A stretch of DNA of 64,000 nt from Segatella copri (GCF_019249795.2 NZ_CP156891.1:844001-908000); one strand, 5' to 3'; positions 36,743 to 45,720 are shown, numbered from the stretch's first letter. The notes: generated by a model not told the origin, from the letters alone. Translations and numbers: made by a program.

Positions 36743-37033
36743 TCCTTTGATTTGTGGGTGCAAAGGTACAAATAATATTTCAGAAATCGCCCCTATCTCC
36801 TTACATATTTTCATTTTGCCCCCTTTTTCCTTATTATCCACCTGCTGGCGCCTTACCGGGGACGCACACCTGCCTAATCATTAATCACTAATCGGGGGTG
36901 GTCATTAAGGTCATTAAGGTCATTAAGCTTTTCCGCTTCCGGCAACACATAAAAAAAGACCCTACATTCACATGCAAGGCCTTAAAAAAACTTGACTGGT
37001 TCTACATTCACATGCAAAACACCAATAACCTGA

Positions 37034-37061
37034 AGGGGGAAATAATATAAGGGCTCCCCCT
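37034..37061 (-). terminator. Possible terminator of the aromatic operon
   Basis: AGGGGGA (37034-37040) pairs with TCCCCCT (37055-37061) over a 14-base loop, 14 bp after the prephenate dehydrogenase stop. T-richness after it is weak. Confidence 0.5.
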
Positions 37062-37074
37062 CGTAACAACAATT

Positions 37075-37872
37075 TTATTTTTCTTTAATCTCAATATCTT
37101 CCTTCACATGATTACGTATCTTGGTGAGAAAGAGTTTCATACGCTTCGCATCCTTGTGGTCAATGATGTCGATGAGCTCAGCAAGCTCCTCTCTGATCTG
37201 TGCCACCTGCCCCGATGTGTATGGGTTGAAGAGAATTTCCTGCAGCAGGTAATCATCTTCGTTGAGCACGCCCTTGGCTATCTGCATGTGGCGCTTGAAG
37301 GTGGTGCCCGGAGCATCCTGGTGCTTCATCACTGCCGCAAAGGCAAAGGTGCTCACGAAAGGAATACTCAGCGAGTAGGCCACCGTCTGGTCGTGCTCAT
37401 CAAATGTATACTCATGCAGACTCAACCCCAACTTCTGGTAGAGGTCCTTGAAGAATATCTTGCCCATGTAGTCACCCTCCTTGATGATGACTGCATTCTC
37501 CTCTGAAAGCTGGTTCAGATTGGCAAAGGTTGGGCCGAACATAGGGTGCGTGCTCACGAAGCGGAAACCGCTCTTCTCGTAAAACTCCTGCAGTCCGGTC
37601 TTTACCGAAGCTATGTCGCTGATAATGCAGTCGTGAGAGAGATGTGGCAACACCTCTTCAAAGGCTGGCAGCGTATATTTTACCGTCACCGCATTGATGG
37701 CCAGTTCGGGGCGGAACATCTCTATCTCTTCCATCTTAGTGAAGCGGTAACAGTTGTAGGTGAAGCGCAGGCGCTTGGCATCCTTCTCGTAAACCGCCAC
37801 CTCGTGGTCGAAGCTGAGCAGGTCGATGAAGAAACTTCCCATCTTACCTGCTCCCATAATTAATATTCTCAT
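37075..37872 (-). CDS. tyrA: Prephenate dehydrogenase
   Basis: This 265-residue enzyme oxidises prephenate towards tyrosine. The NAD-binding start is MRILIMGAGKMGSFFIDLL. The segments ISDIASVKTGLQEFY and STHPMFGPTFANL are family hallmarks. The ATG at 37872 is preferred over a TTG three codons upstream. It is the last gene of a four-gene cluster with pheA, an aminotransferase and DAHP synthase-chorismate mutase, so phenylalanine and tyrosine synthesis from prephenate is encoded together. An inverted pair of heptamer arrays precedes it. Confidence 0.88.
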   Translation of the reverse strand: MRILIMGAGKMGSFFIDLLSFDHEVAVYEKDAKRLRFTYNCYRFTKMEEIEMFRPELAINAVTVKYTLPAFEEVLPHLSHDCIISDIASVKTGLQEFYEKSGFRFVSTHPMFGPTFANLNQLSEENAVIIKEGDYMGKIFFKDLYQKLGLSLHEYTFDEHDQTVAYSLSIPFVSTFAFAAVMKHQDAPGTTFKRHMQIAKGVLNEDDYLLQEILFNPYTSGQVAQIREELAELIDIIDHKDAKRMKLFLTKIRNHVKEDIEIKEK

Positions 37873-37881
37873 ATTTTTCAA

Positions 37882-38008
37882 GTGAAGAGTGAAGAGTGAA
37901 GAACGAAGAATTCTACAGCATCATTTGTTTAAACGAAAAACTACAGCAAAGAACCCTAGCCCTCAAAGCATTTGAATTCTTCACTCTTCGTTCTTCACTC
38001 TTCACTTA
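37882..38008. repeat. Inverted pair of heptamer arrays between DAHP synthase and tyrA
   Basis: Four GTGAAGA-type units (37882-37909, ending in GAATTC) face five units on the other strand (37974-38008). Together they form an inverted repeat of about 30 bp around a 60-bp loop. It is transcribed within the operon. Confidence 0.75.
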
Positions 38009-38010
38009 AT

Positions 38011-39078
38011 TTACTTCTGGTTTAGGATTTCCAACTGCTGGCGGACACTCTCCTCATGGATGTGCTCGAAAATCTGAGCGGCAAACTCAGAGCTCATGCC
38101 GCAGAGGGCTGCCTGGGCTCCACGCTTGTCGAGAATCTCGTTGTAACGGTTGGTCTGAACGATGGTCATGTTGTGCTCCTTCTTGTAGGTACCAATCTCG
38201 CGGCAAACGCGCATACGTTTAGCCAGAAGATCCATCAGCTGGTTGTCGCACTCGTCAATCTGACCGCGCAGCTGGTGCAGACCCTCTGTAGAATAATGCT
38301 CATCGCGCACTACGAGGAGGCTGAGGATGTAATCCAGCACCTCTGGGGTAACCTGCTGCTTAGCATCGCTCCATGCATCGTCTGGGCTGCAGTGGCTCTC
38401 AACGATTAGGCCGTCGAAACCTAAGTCCATTGCCTGCTGACAGAGAGGGGCGATGAGGTCGCGTCGGCCACCGATGTGGCTAGGGTCGCAGATGATTGGC
38501 AACTGTGGTATGCGGCGGTGCAACTCGATAGGAATCTGCCACATAGGAAGGTTGCGGTAAATCTTCTTGTCGAAGCTGGAGAATCCGCGGTGGATGGCAC
38601 CGAGTTTCTTGATGCCTGCCTGGTTGATGCGCTGCAGGGCACCGATCCAAAGCTCGAGGTCTGGGTTTACCGGGTTCTTAACGAGCACTGGCACGTCTAC
38701 GCCCTGAAGACTGTCGGCAAGTGCCTGCATGGCGAATGGGTTGGCAGATGTACGTGCGCCTACCCAGAGAATGTCGATTCCATATTTCAGTGCGAGCTCT
38801 ACATGCTCTGGGGTAGCCACCTCAGTAGCTGTCAGCATGCCTGTTTCTTCCTTCACCTGCTTCATCCAAGGCAAGGCTGTTTCACCGTTACCCTCAAAGC
38901 CTCCCGGTTTGGTGCGTGGCTTCCACACACCTGCGCGGAACATGTGGCAACCTTTGGCAGCCAACTGCTTAGCGGTAGTCATAACCTGCTCTTCTGTCTC
39001 TGCCGAGCAAGGGCCGGCAATGACGCAAGGGCGTTCCTGATCACTAGGAAAATTCAATGGTTCTAATTCTAATTCCAT
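38011..39078 (-). CDS. Bifunctional DAHP synthase / chorismate mutase
   Basis: This 355-residue fusion has a type I DAHP synthase barrel (about 1-260) and a C-terminal AroQ chorismate mutase (about 265-355). The barrel shows VIAGPCSAETEEQ, FRAGVWKPRTKPGGFEG and CDPSHIGGRRDL. The mutase shows LRGQIDECDNQLMDLLAKRM and REIGTYKKEHNM. It catalyses the first step of the shikimate pathway and the branch to prephenate. The same fusion order is known in Porphyromonas and Prevotella, where the mutase mediates feedback by prephenate. Confidence 0.94.
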   Translation of the reverse strand: MELELEPLNFPSDQERPCVIAGPCSAETEEQVMTTAKQLAAKGCHMFRAGVWKPRTKPGGFEGNGETALPWMKQVKEETGMLTATEVATPEHVELALKYGIDILWVGARTSANPFAMQALADSLQGVDVPVLVKNPVNPDLELWIGALQRINQAGIKKLGAIHRGFSSFDKKIYRNLPMWQIPIELHRRIPQLPIICDPSHIGGRRDLIAPLCQQAMDLGFDGLIVESHCSPDDAWSDAKQQVTPEVLDYILSLLVVRDEHYSTEGLHQLRGQIDECDNQLMDLLAKRMRVCREIGTYKKEHNMTIVQTNRYNEILDKRGAQAALCGMSSEFAAQIFEHIHEESVRQQLEILNQK

Positions 39079-39200
39079 AGTCGAATATTTTTATTTTTTT
39101 ACTTTTTTCTTTGGGGACCAGCGATGGAATCGCTGGGAACGGGGGCGGAAAGGGGAAAGGCTCTTTTTACCCTTTTACCTTTTTACCTTTCAAAGGCCTT

Positions 39201-40370
39201 TTACCTTTCAAAAACCTTCTTGATTCTTTCCAGAGCCTCTTTCATCTTCTCATCCTTGGCACAGAGGCTGATACGGATGTAACGCTTGCCGTTGGTTCCG
39301 AAGATGAAGCCAGGGGTGAGGAAGACGCGTGCCTCATGCAGAATCTTCTCTGTCAGGTCTTCTACATCGGCATATTTCTCAGGTATCTTGCCCCAGAGGA
39401 ACATGCCTACCTGGTTAGGGTCAAACTGGCAGTCGAGCACCTTCATGATCTCCTCAGCAATGTCGCGCCGGCGGCGGTAGTTCTGGATGTTGTTCTCGCG
39501 ATGCCATTCATCCGTGTTGTTAAGCATCGCCTCGGCAGCAGCCAGCTGTATGCCTCGGAAGCTTCCGTTGTCGATGTTGCTCTTCACCTTCAGAATCCAT
39601 GAGATGAAAGTCTTGTTGCTCGAAATCATCGCCACACGCCAGCCTGGCATGTTGTGGCTCTTGCTCAGGGAATTGAACTCGATGCAGCAGTCCTTAGCTC
39701 CCGGCACCTGCATGATGCTCATAGGGTGCTCGTTGAGGATGAGCGAATATGGGTTGTCGTTCACCACCACGATGTTGTGCTTCTGGGCGAATGCCACCAG
39801 CTTTTCGTAGGTTTCGCGCTTTGCCACACCGCCTGTCGGCATGTTAGGATAGTTGGTCCACATCAGTTTTACGTGACTCAGGTCCATCTTCTCCAGGGCG
39901 TCGAAATCGGGCTGCCATCCGTTATCCTCTCTCAGATCGTAGTAGGTAATCTTGGTACCCAGAATCTTGTTGATGGCGGTATAGGTAGGGTATCCAGGGT
40001 TCGGGATAAGCACCTCATCGCCAGGATTGCAGAAGGCGAGCGTTACGTGCAGAATGCCTTCCTTGCTACCTATGAGGGGTTGGATTTCTGTAGCCCAGTC
40101 GAGGTCTACATCATACCAGCGCTTATAGAAACCAGCCATTGCTTTGCGCAACTCTGGTATGCCCACCGTAGGCTGATATCCGTGTGCGTTGGGATTGTTG
40201 GCTACCTCGCAGAGCTTGTCAATGGTCTGCTTAGAAGGCGGCATGTCTGGACTTCCGATGGCCAGACTGATAATGTCTTTGCCCTCGGCATTAAGCTTAG
40301 CCACTTCCTTCAGCTTGCGGCTGAAGTAGTATTCCTGTATTTCCGTTACTCTATTGGCTGGTTGTATCAT
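39201..40370 (-). CDS. Class I/II aminotransferase of the aromatic cluster
   Basis: This 389-residue pyridoxal phosphate enzyme has the fold type I layout. The lysine that binds the cofactor is in FNSLSKSHNMPGWRV, and VNDNPYSLIL carries the conserved Asp and Tyr. The position between pheA and DAHP synthase-chorismate mutase points to transamination of phenylpyruvate, 4-hydroxyphenylpyruvate or prephenate. Sequence alone would also allow an alanine or LL-diaminopimelate type. The ATG at 40370 (MIQPANRVTEIQ) is chosen over a TTG upstream that would fall in the heptamer array. Confidence 0.85.
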   Translation of the reverse strand: MIQPANRVTEIQEYYFSRKLKEVAKLNAEGKDIISLAIGSPDMPPSKQTIDKLCEVANNPNAHGYQPTVGIPELRKAMAGFYKRWYDVDLDWATEIQPLIGSKEGILHVTLAFCNPGDEVLIPNPGYPTYTAINKILGTKITYYDLREDNGWQPDFDALEKMDLSHVKLMWTNYPNMPTGGVAKRETYEKLVAFAQKHNIVVVNDNPYSLILNEHPMSIMQVPGAKDCCIEFNSLSKSHNMPGWRVAMISSNKTFISWILKVKSNIDNGSFRGIQLAAAEAMLNNTDEWHRENNIQNYRRRRDIAEEIMKVLDCQFDPNQVGMFLWGKIPEKYADVEDLTEKILHEARVFLTPGFIFGTNGKRYIRISLCAKDEKMKEALERIKKVFER

Positions 40371-40383
40371 AATTCTTATTTTC

Positions 40384-40411
40384 AACTATTAACTGTTAAC
40401 TATCAACTATT
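40384..40411 (-). repeat. Heptamer array between pheA and the aminotransferase
   Basis: Four units of AATAGTT type (transcript sense) fill 40384-40411. The array overlaps the pheA stop codon (40407-40409). Confidence 0.75.
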
Positions 40412-41240
40412 CTTTCTCCTCATATTCTCCCAACACCTTTATTTTCTTCACGAGCGGCGTAATGGCGTCGATGCTCTGGCGGTATCGGGTCAGGTTGTCG
40501 AAGGTGAGGTCTACGTAGAAAAGGTATTCCCACTCATGTCCGATGTTTGGCAGCGACTGGATCTTGGTGAGATTGATGTCGTAGAAACTCAGGATGGTGA
40601 GCACCTTGGAGAGCGATCCCTTATCGTGAGCCAGACTGAAGACGATGCTCGCCTTGTTGGCCTTTTCGATGGGACGGAGCAGGGCTGCCTTCTGGGGATT
40701 GCAGACCACGAGAAACCGGGTGTAGTTGTGCGGATTGTCGTGGATGTCTTCCTGCAGCACCTTCATGCCGTGCATGTGGGCAGCGTAAGAAGAGCAGATG
40801 GCTGCCCATCCCCTCACCTTGTGCTGGGCGATGTAGGCTGCCGAGCCTGCGGTATCTTCTGCCTCCACCGCCTTGAGATCGGGATGGTTGGCTAGGAACT
40901 TGCCGCACTGCATGAGGGCTACCGGATGGGAGTGAACCTCCTGCAGGGTGCTCCAGTCGTCTTCTGGCAGACAGCAGATGCTGTGCTCTATATGGAGCTT
41001 GTGTTCACCTACCATGGTGGTTCCGCTCTGCCGGAGCAGTTCGTAATTGTGGAGCAGGCTGCCCGCAATGGTGTTTTCTATGGCGCAGATGCCTACTACT
41101 GTAGGGTCGCGCTTGATGTTTTCGAACACCTCTTCGAAGGTAGCACAACAGATGATTTCAATCTGTTCGCCCTCGAAATACTGGTGGGCGGTAATGTCGT
41201 GGAAAGATCCCAGCTCTCCTTGAATTGCTATTCTCTTCAT
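40407..41240 (-). CDS. pheA: Prephenate dehydratase
   Basis: This 277-residue enzyme converts prephenate to phenylpyruvate. The start MKRIAIQGELGSFHDITAHQYF is the family's N-terminus. The catalytic region has the TRF motif in NYTRFLVVCNPQ. A C-terminal ACT domain (about 195-270) senses phenylalanine, with the LSKVLTILSFYDINLTKIQS segment. No chorismate mutase domain is fused here; that activity is on the DAHP synthase two genes on. It is the first gene of the operon and a terminator hairpin sits 30 bp upstream in its leader. Confidence 0.93.
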   Translation of the reverse strand: MKRIAIQGELGSFHDITAHQYFEGEQIEIICCATFEEVFENIKRDPTVVGICAIENTIAGSLLHNYELLRQSGTTMVGEHKLHIEHSICCLPEDDWSTLQEVHSHPVALMQCGKFLANHPDLKAVEAEDTAGSAAYIAQHKVRGWAAICSSYAAHMHGMKVLQEDIHDNPHNYTRFLVVCNPQKAALLRPIEKANKASIVFSLAHDKGSLSKVLTILSFYDINLTKIQSLPNIGHEWEYLFYVDLTFDNLTRYRQSIDAITPLVKKIKVLGEYEEKE

Positions 41241-41261
41241 GTTTCTTTTATCTTGTCTAAT

Positions 41262-41302
41262 GTTACGAAAAACGGTCCTACTCAATAAGAGCGGGACCGT
41301 TT
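41262..41302 (-). promoter_or_regulatory. Candidate attenuator in the pheA leader
   Basis: In the minus-strand RNA AAACGGTCC (41294-41302, complement) pairs with GGACCGTTT (41270-41278, complement), with an inner CTC/GAG stem. TTTTT follows at once, so it is a complete intrinsic terminator 30 bases before the pheA ATG. Another hairpin lies just upstream. I see no convincing phenylalanine-rich leader peptide. Confidence 0.65.
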
Positions 41303-41468
41303 CGATGATTTCAAGAATCTAATATCCTAAGTTGAAATTTACACGCAACTTCCCGCTTTACAATTATTTGCAAAGTAAAAGTAATAGCTAAAAAAGAATG
41401 CGTTAAACTTCTTCATTGTCTTTACATTTTATATGTTACTCACTTTTGTTCTTTCCGAGCCCGTTTCT

Positions 41469-41567
41469 CCTTTATTATATAAGGAACTTATCTGTGCTCA
41501 GATTTTCCCGAGTTCTTTCCTACACCTCTTTATTATATAAGGAGCAGGGAGTGCTCAGATTTCGAGT
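41469..41567. repeat. Duplicated element of about 45 bp
   Basis: Copies at about 41469-41512 and 41527-41567 share TTTATTATATAAGGA and then GTGCTCAGATTT followed by CGAG. Each starts with a near-palindrome CCTTTATTATATAAGG. Confidence 0.6.
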
Positions 41568-41791
41568 CTCGACTTGCTAAAATCTCAACTCGACTGCAAA
41601 AGTAACATTTTTCTTTGATATTGCCAAACAATTTGATATATTTTTCTTCATTTTCCTTATATTTTATGCTAAAAAACATATTTTCGCCCGATTTTTATCA
41701 TCAGAATACGGAAAAATGCAGAAAAATGTACTCAAAAGCTAGGCGCTAGGGAGAGACGCAACACCGGAATCCGTGAGGCAAGCCCCTTCCT

Positions 41792-42073
41792 TTATCTGCA
41801 ATGTTCTCTGCCTTCAGCCTTGAATTCTCCTGTCAGCTCCCCTACTTTCTCGGGGTTCAGCTCCAGGTAGCGCTTCATGTCCTTTCCGGCACCATCCTTG
41901 TCGCCCATCTGCATCAACAGATTGCCGCGCTTCAGGAGATTCGCGCTCAGAGAGGCTTTTACAGACGAGTGTTCCGCAGAATCCTTCTGTTCTGCCAATT
42001 CTTTCTCCTGCTCTACAATCTGCTGCGTCAGCGTAGCAAGCAACAGAACAGGGTTTATCTGATTTAAATCCAT
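41792..42073 (-). CDS. Small soluble protein with one TPR-like hairpin
   Basis: The product has 93 residues from the ATG at 42073 (MDLNQINPVLLLATL). Residues about 40-80 form two helices ending in a YLELNPEKV turn, which resembles one tetratricopeptide unit. The rest is a charged helix. It sits just after pyrD in the same direction, 112 bp on, with a hairpin between. No function is evident. The codon use and helical pattern support a real gene, but only moderately. Confidence 0.55.
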   Translation of the reverse strand: MDLNQINPVLLLATLTQQIVEQEKELAEQKDSAEHSSVKASLSANLLKRGNLLMQMGDKDGAGKDMKRYLELNPEKVGELTGEFKAEGREHCR

Positions 42074-42124
42074 AACCTTATATTTTTCGAAAAGTATTCT
42101 GTTGTATATCAAGGAGTTAACCCA

Positions 42125-42179
42125 CTTGACACTCTAAAACAGGGTGTCAAGGTATGAGCCACTCCTTATTATAATAAGG
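42125..42179. repeat. Hairpin and palindrome after pyrD
   Basis: CTTGACAC (42125-42132) pairs with GTGTCAAG (42144-42151), probably ending pyrD transcripts. Beside it is the perfect palindrome CCTTATTATAATAAGG (42164-42179). Confidence 0.55.
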
Positions 42180-42185
42180 TGTCAT

Positions 42186-43094
42186 TTACTTGATGGCCCC
42201 GATAATCTCAGTCACACTCTTGCATCCGTGAGCATCAAGCCACTCGTTGATTCCATCCTTCACCTTCTTCGTAACCGCAGGATCAATGAAGTTGGCTGTA
42301 CCAATCTCAATGGCCGTAGCACCGCACATCAGGAACTCAATGGCATCCTTGGCAGAAGAAATGCCGCCCAGACCAACAACCGGAATATTTACGGCATGAG
42401 CCACATCCCAAACCATGCGCAAGGCAACAGGCTTAACGCAAGGACCGCTCAAACCACCCGTACGGATGCTCAAGAGAGGCTGGCGCTTCTCAATGTCCAC
42501 CGCCATACCCATCAGCGTGTTGATGAGCGAAACAGAATCGGCACCCTCAGCCTCCACGGCACGAGCGATATCGGCAATGCTGGTAACATTAGGCGAAAGT
42601 TTCACGATGAGGGTCTTCTTATAAACCTTTCTCACCGCCTTCACCACGCTGGCTGCACCCTCGCAGGTTACACCGAAGGCCATGCCGCCATCCTTCACGT
42701 TAGGACAGGAGATGTTCAGTTCTATAGCCGGAATTTTATCCAGCTCGTTGATGCGCGCCGCACACTCGGCATAACTCTCAGGCGAATGTCCGCTCACGTT
42801 GACAATCATATTGGTATCAATGTCCTTGATCTGAGGATAAATGTGAGAGCAGAAATACTCCACACCCTTGTTCTGCAAACCTACGCAGTTGAGCATGCCC
42901 TGAGGCGTTTCAGCCATACGCGGATAGTCGTTTCCCTCGCGCGGTTCCAGGGTAGTGCCCTTCACGATAATACCGCCAATCTCCTCCAGAGGAACGAAAT
43001 CGGCAAATTCCAATCCGTAGCCGAAAGTACCCGATGCAGTCATCACAGGGTTCTTCAACTCCAAATCCTTTATCTTTACACTTAAATCAGCCAT
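42186..43094 (-). CDS. pyrD: Dihydroorotate dehydrogenase, class 1B catalytic subunit
   Basis: This 302-residue FMN enzyme oxidises dihydroorotate in pyrimidine synthesis. The FMN barrel begins with [13 protein letters not shown], and [14 protein letters not shown] follows. The active-site base is the cysteine of [13 protein letters not shown], as in class 1B enzymes. [19 protein letters not shown] closes the phosphate site. It follows pyrK by 116 bp; the two should form the NAD-linked heterotetramer. The intervening segment has the longest GTGAAGA heptamer array of the window. Confidence 0.95.
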   Translation of the reverse strand: MADLSVKIKDLELKNPVMTASGTFGYGLEFADFVPLEEIGGIIVKGTTLEPREGNDYPRMAETPQGMLNCVGLQNKGVEYFCSHIYPQIKDIDTNMIVNVSGHSPESYAECAARINELDKIPAIELNISCPNVKDGGMAFGVTCEGAASVVKAVRKVYKKTLIVKLSPNVTSIADIARAVEAEGADSVSLINTLMGMAVDIEKRQPLLSIRTGGLSGPCVKPVALRMVWDVAHAVNIPVVGLGGISSAKDAIEFLMCGATAIEIGTANFIDPAVTKKVKDGINEWLDAHGCKSVTEIIGAIK

Positions 43095-43139
43095 AATCTT
43101 CTGTTTTACTTAAAAATGTTTTTACAAACAAAGGCAAAA

Positions 43140-43213
43140 GAATTCTTCGTTCTTCACTCTTCGTTCTTCGTTTCCAACGAATTCTTCACTCTTCGTTCTT
43201 CACTCTTCACTTA
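43140..43213 (-). repeat. Heptamer array between pyrK and pyrD
   Basis: Ten units of the GTGAAGA family (transcript sense) fill 43140-43213, broken once by 4 bp (43175-43178) before a second GAATTC-type unit. The array overlaps the pyrK stop codon. Confidence 0.8.
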
Positions 43214-43987
43214 AATTTCCCAAGTAAGTTTCTTGATGTTGATGACAGGTCCATCCTTGCAGACGCACTGGTTACCCTCGGTAGTTTTCTCTACGCAGCA
43301 GAGGCAGGCGCCCACACCGCACGCCATCTTGTTCTCAAGAGAAACCTCACACTCCACACCAGCCTTCTTGGCAAAGCGAGCCACGCTCACCATCATCGGC
43401 TTAGGTCCGCAGGTAGAAATCATATCAAACTTCTCGTTCTCCAGAACAGAGTGGTTGGTAACGAAACCTACCTCGCCAGCCGAGCCATCCTCAGTAGTGA
43501 TGCATACCTTTCCGATCTTGGCAAACTCATCCAGTTCGAGCAGATCTGTAGCCTTGCGTGCACCCAGCAGGAAGGTAACTTCAGCCCCGAAATCCTTGAT
43601 GAGTTTTCCGAAATAGAGGAGCGGAGCCACACCTACGCCACCACCTACGAGCAGATATTTTTGGCTCTTCCCGGTAGGCATGGTGAAGCCGTTGCCGAGA
43701 GGCAGCATACAGTTGAGCACATCGCCCTCCTTGAGCTGTCCGAGCTGACGAGTACCGTCGCCCACCATTGCAACGAGCAACCAGAGCTGATTATTTTCAC
43801 GATCCACGAAATTGATGGAAATAGGACGGCGAAGCATGGTAGTAGGCGAATGGTCTACTCTTACTTCTACGAATTGGCCAGGCAAGATTTCAGGCAAAGG
43901 TTTCTCATCGGTAAGCTTAATCAAAACGTGCTTATCGCTAAGCGCCTCTACAGAAACCACCTTGAGGTCGAGAACATATTTTTTCAT
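43211..43987 (-). CDS. pyrK: Dihydroorotate dehydrogenase electron-transfer subunit
   Basis: This 258-residue subunit carries FAD and a [2Fe-2S] cluster and passes electrons from PyrD to NAD. The FAD site is TMLRRPISI, the nucleotide-binding fold has LLVGGGVGVAPLLY, and the cluster cysteines lie in MACGVGACLCC and GNQCVCKDGP. The ATG at 43987 (MKKYVLDLKVV) is chosen; upstream in-frame codons are not family-like. A -7 box TACCTTTG is at 44085-44092. It precedes pyrD, the reverse of the usual relation to other pyr genes, none of which are here. Confidence 0.92.
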   Translation of the reverse strand: MKKYVLDLKVVSVEALSDKHVLIKLTDEKPLPEILPGQFVEVRVDHSPTTMLRRPISINFVDRENNQLWLLVAMVGDGTRQLGQLKEGDVLNCMLPLGNGFTMPTGKSQKYLLVGGGVGVAPLLYFGKLIKDFGAEVTFLLGARKATDLLELDEFAKIGKVCITTEDGSAGEVGFVTNHSVLENEKFDMISTCGPKPMMVSVARFAKKAGVECEVSLENKMACGVGACLCCVEKTTEGNQCVCKDGPVINIKKLTWEI

Positions 43988-44183
43988 CTTATTGCTAATT
44001 TTTAATATGCTTATTATATAATATACGTATATCATAATAGGTACGCGTAGCTTCCGGTTACGACCACCTACGTTTTCTACGATGCAAAGGTACATCAAAA
44101 ATCCGAATCTACGAAAAGAAAAGAGATATTTTTTCTTTATCGCCGCTCCTATGTGTTTGTTTTAGGGTTCCCCAATCCCTACT

Positions 44184-44729
44184 TTATTTCTTAGGAACGA
44201 AGGTTTCCCAGGTCTGATCATCGTAGAAAATACGGATTTCGGTAATCTTTCTTTGCGGTTTGTCTACAAATTTTACCGCCGCTTGGGCTATATTTTTAGG
44301 TGTACGATTTACACCATGCATTTGAGGCTGGTCAAAGAGCGAGGGAGAAGTAGGGGAGGCTGTGGCTCCTTCGGCTCCAAAATCGAGCATAGGCTCGGCA
44401 GAGGCGGCTCCAGAAGGCTGACTGCCCTGCTTCATCCCCTCAGCACCACCGGCTGCCCCATCCGTAATGCCTTGATGCATATCAGCAGCACCCTCTTCAC
44501 TGCCACCCTGGGAAGCCTGGTTCTGATACATAGGAGGAGTACCGTAGAGTACCCAATAAACGTTTACCTGTGGAAAACTCTTATGGATGCCATCCACAAT
44601 GCTGAGCGATGGATTGGTCTTCCCGTTGAAAATATTGCTCAGCGTAGCGGTCGAGATTCCGATCATCTGAGCGAAGTTTTGCTGAGTGAGGTGCTGGTCC
44701 TCCATCAGCTGTCTGATTCTATCTTTCAT
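44184..44729 (-). CDS. XRE-family transcriptional regulator with long linker
   Basis: The product has 181 residues. Residues about 4-60 form a helix-turn-helix of the Cro/C1 type (LTQQNFAQMIGISTATLSNIFNGKTNPSL). The middle (about 68-140) is a flexible stretch rich in Gly, Ala, Ser and Gln. The C-terminus has a basic and beta-rich end with RKITEIRIFYDDQTWETFVP. The C-terminal part is not a domain I recognise. It faces the large gene-free region at 44.7-45.7 kb, which carries many palindromes and may hold its operators. Confidence 0.8.
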   Translation of the reverse strand: MKDRIRQLMEDQHLTQQNFAQMIGISTATLSNIFNGKTNPSLSIVDGIHKSFPQVNVYWVLYGTPPMYQNQASQGGSEEGAADMHQGITDGAAGGAEGMKQGSQPSGAASAEPMLDFGAEGATASPTSPSLFDQPQMHGVNRTPKNIAQAAVKFVDKPQRKITEIRIFYDDQTWETFVPKK

Positions 44730-45260
44730 GCTCTAAAATTTTTAGTGTTCATTTTTCTACTGATACGATGTTTTATTTCCGAACAAGCCACTTTTGGACC
44801 CTTTTTCGGTTGATTTTACAAAGATAAAGCAAAAATTTAGAATAACCAAACATTTCTGAATAAATTTAGATTTTTAAACTTTAGGTTTCTGTTTGTAAAT
44901 TTGAATTCTACTCACTCCAGTGTTCGGTTTTTATGTTTAGTTTTATAAATATAAACCTATCAATCAAAATATATGACTAACTTTTTCTTTATAGATTTAG
45001 GCTAAATCACTGGTTATTCATACTATAAACCTCCTAAATAATGGCATATAGAGCGATTTATGCAATATTTCCACCACACCTATGTAAAAAACTATGGTTT
45101 ATAAAACAACTAAAATACATAACCAACTGAGTTTCCATTACTTACAAATTCATAATACGACATGAATATTTATTCATTCACAATCATAAATACCTTGTTT
45201 TATCTTTATTTTTGTAAATATAAAACATAAATTCGTGCATTTAGTTTCCTTGTATTTATG

Positions 45261-45295
45261 TTTATAAATCAAAACCGCACGTTTTGATTTATAAA
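45261..45295. repeat. Perfect 15-bp inverted repeat
   Basis: TTTATAAATCAAAAC (45261-45275) pairs with GTTTTGATTTATAAA (45281-45295) over a 5-base spacer. No T-run follows, so an operator or cruciform is as likely as a terminator. Confidence 0.75.
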
Positions 45296-45684
45296 TTTAA
45301 AAACCTAAACTTAGGAATCGTAAACCTTAATAAATGCAAACGACCAATTTCAGACTACAGGAAATGGCAAATTTTTCCATTTCTAGCGTATTCCAGCCCA
45401 TCGGCAAGGAAACGGGCAAATTCGCGAGTAATGAAGAGGGTTAATTTATGTAAGTTACTGATAACCAATAAAGTTAAGTCTATTTTCAGGCGAAAACGAA
45501 AAATGGGCATCTAGCTCGAAAAATCGCTTAAATCCCCCATTTTTGCCAAAAAATCGCCCAAAATGAGCCCAGATAAATGCTCCAAAAAGAGCTGAAAATC
45601 CCCTATTTGGGGCAAATTTATAATGCTAAACGCTAGTTGGCTGCTTTCTGGAAACAGGCGGCAAAGAAGGCAGAAAACGAAAAC

Positions 45685-45720
45685 GAGCTCCTGCCGAGAG
45701 AAAACTCTCAGCAGGAGCTC
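45685..45720 (-). terminator. Terminator of holA
   Basis: GAGCTCCTGC (45685-45694) pairs with GCAGGAGCTC (45711-45720). An inner GAGAG/CTCTC stem has an AAAA loop. GTTTTCGTTTT follows on the minus strand. Confidence 0.85.

Larger units (their letters stand above)
36663..37074. other. Intergenic region rich in short repeats
   Basis: Besides the leader repeats (36680-36742) and the -7 box (36761-36768), the gap has three 9-bp units GTCATTAAG (36901-36927) and a 16-bp direct repeat CTACATTCACATGCAA at 36962-36977 and 37002-37017, exactly 40 bp apart. No gene is seen. Confidence 0.7.
41241..41791. other. Gene-free region upstream of pheA
   Basis: The gap contains the leader hairpin (41262-41302), an imperfect inverted repeat ATTTCAA/TTGAAAT (41308-41338), a weak -7 TTACTTTG (41371-41378) and a duplicated element (41469-41567). 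I see no gene. Confidence 0.6.

Noticed and set aside
40926..41288. Plus-strand frame opposite pheA
   Set aside because: It is a shadow of the prephenate dehydratase gene.
45284..45514. 76-residue open frame in the AT-rich region
   Set aside because: It begins with TTG in the arm of a perfect inverted repeat, is rich in Lys, Arg and Asn, and shows no domain.
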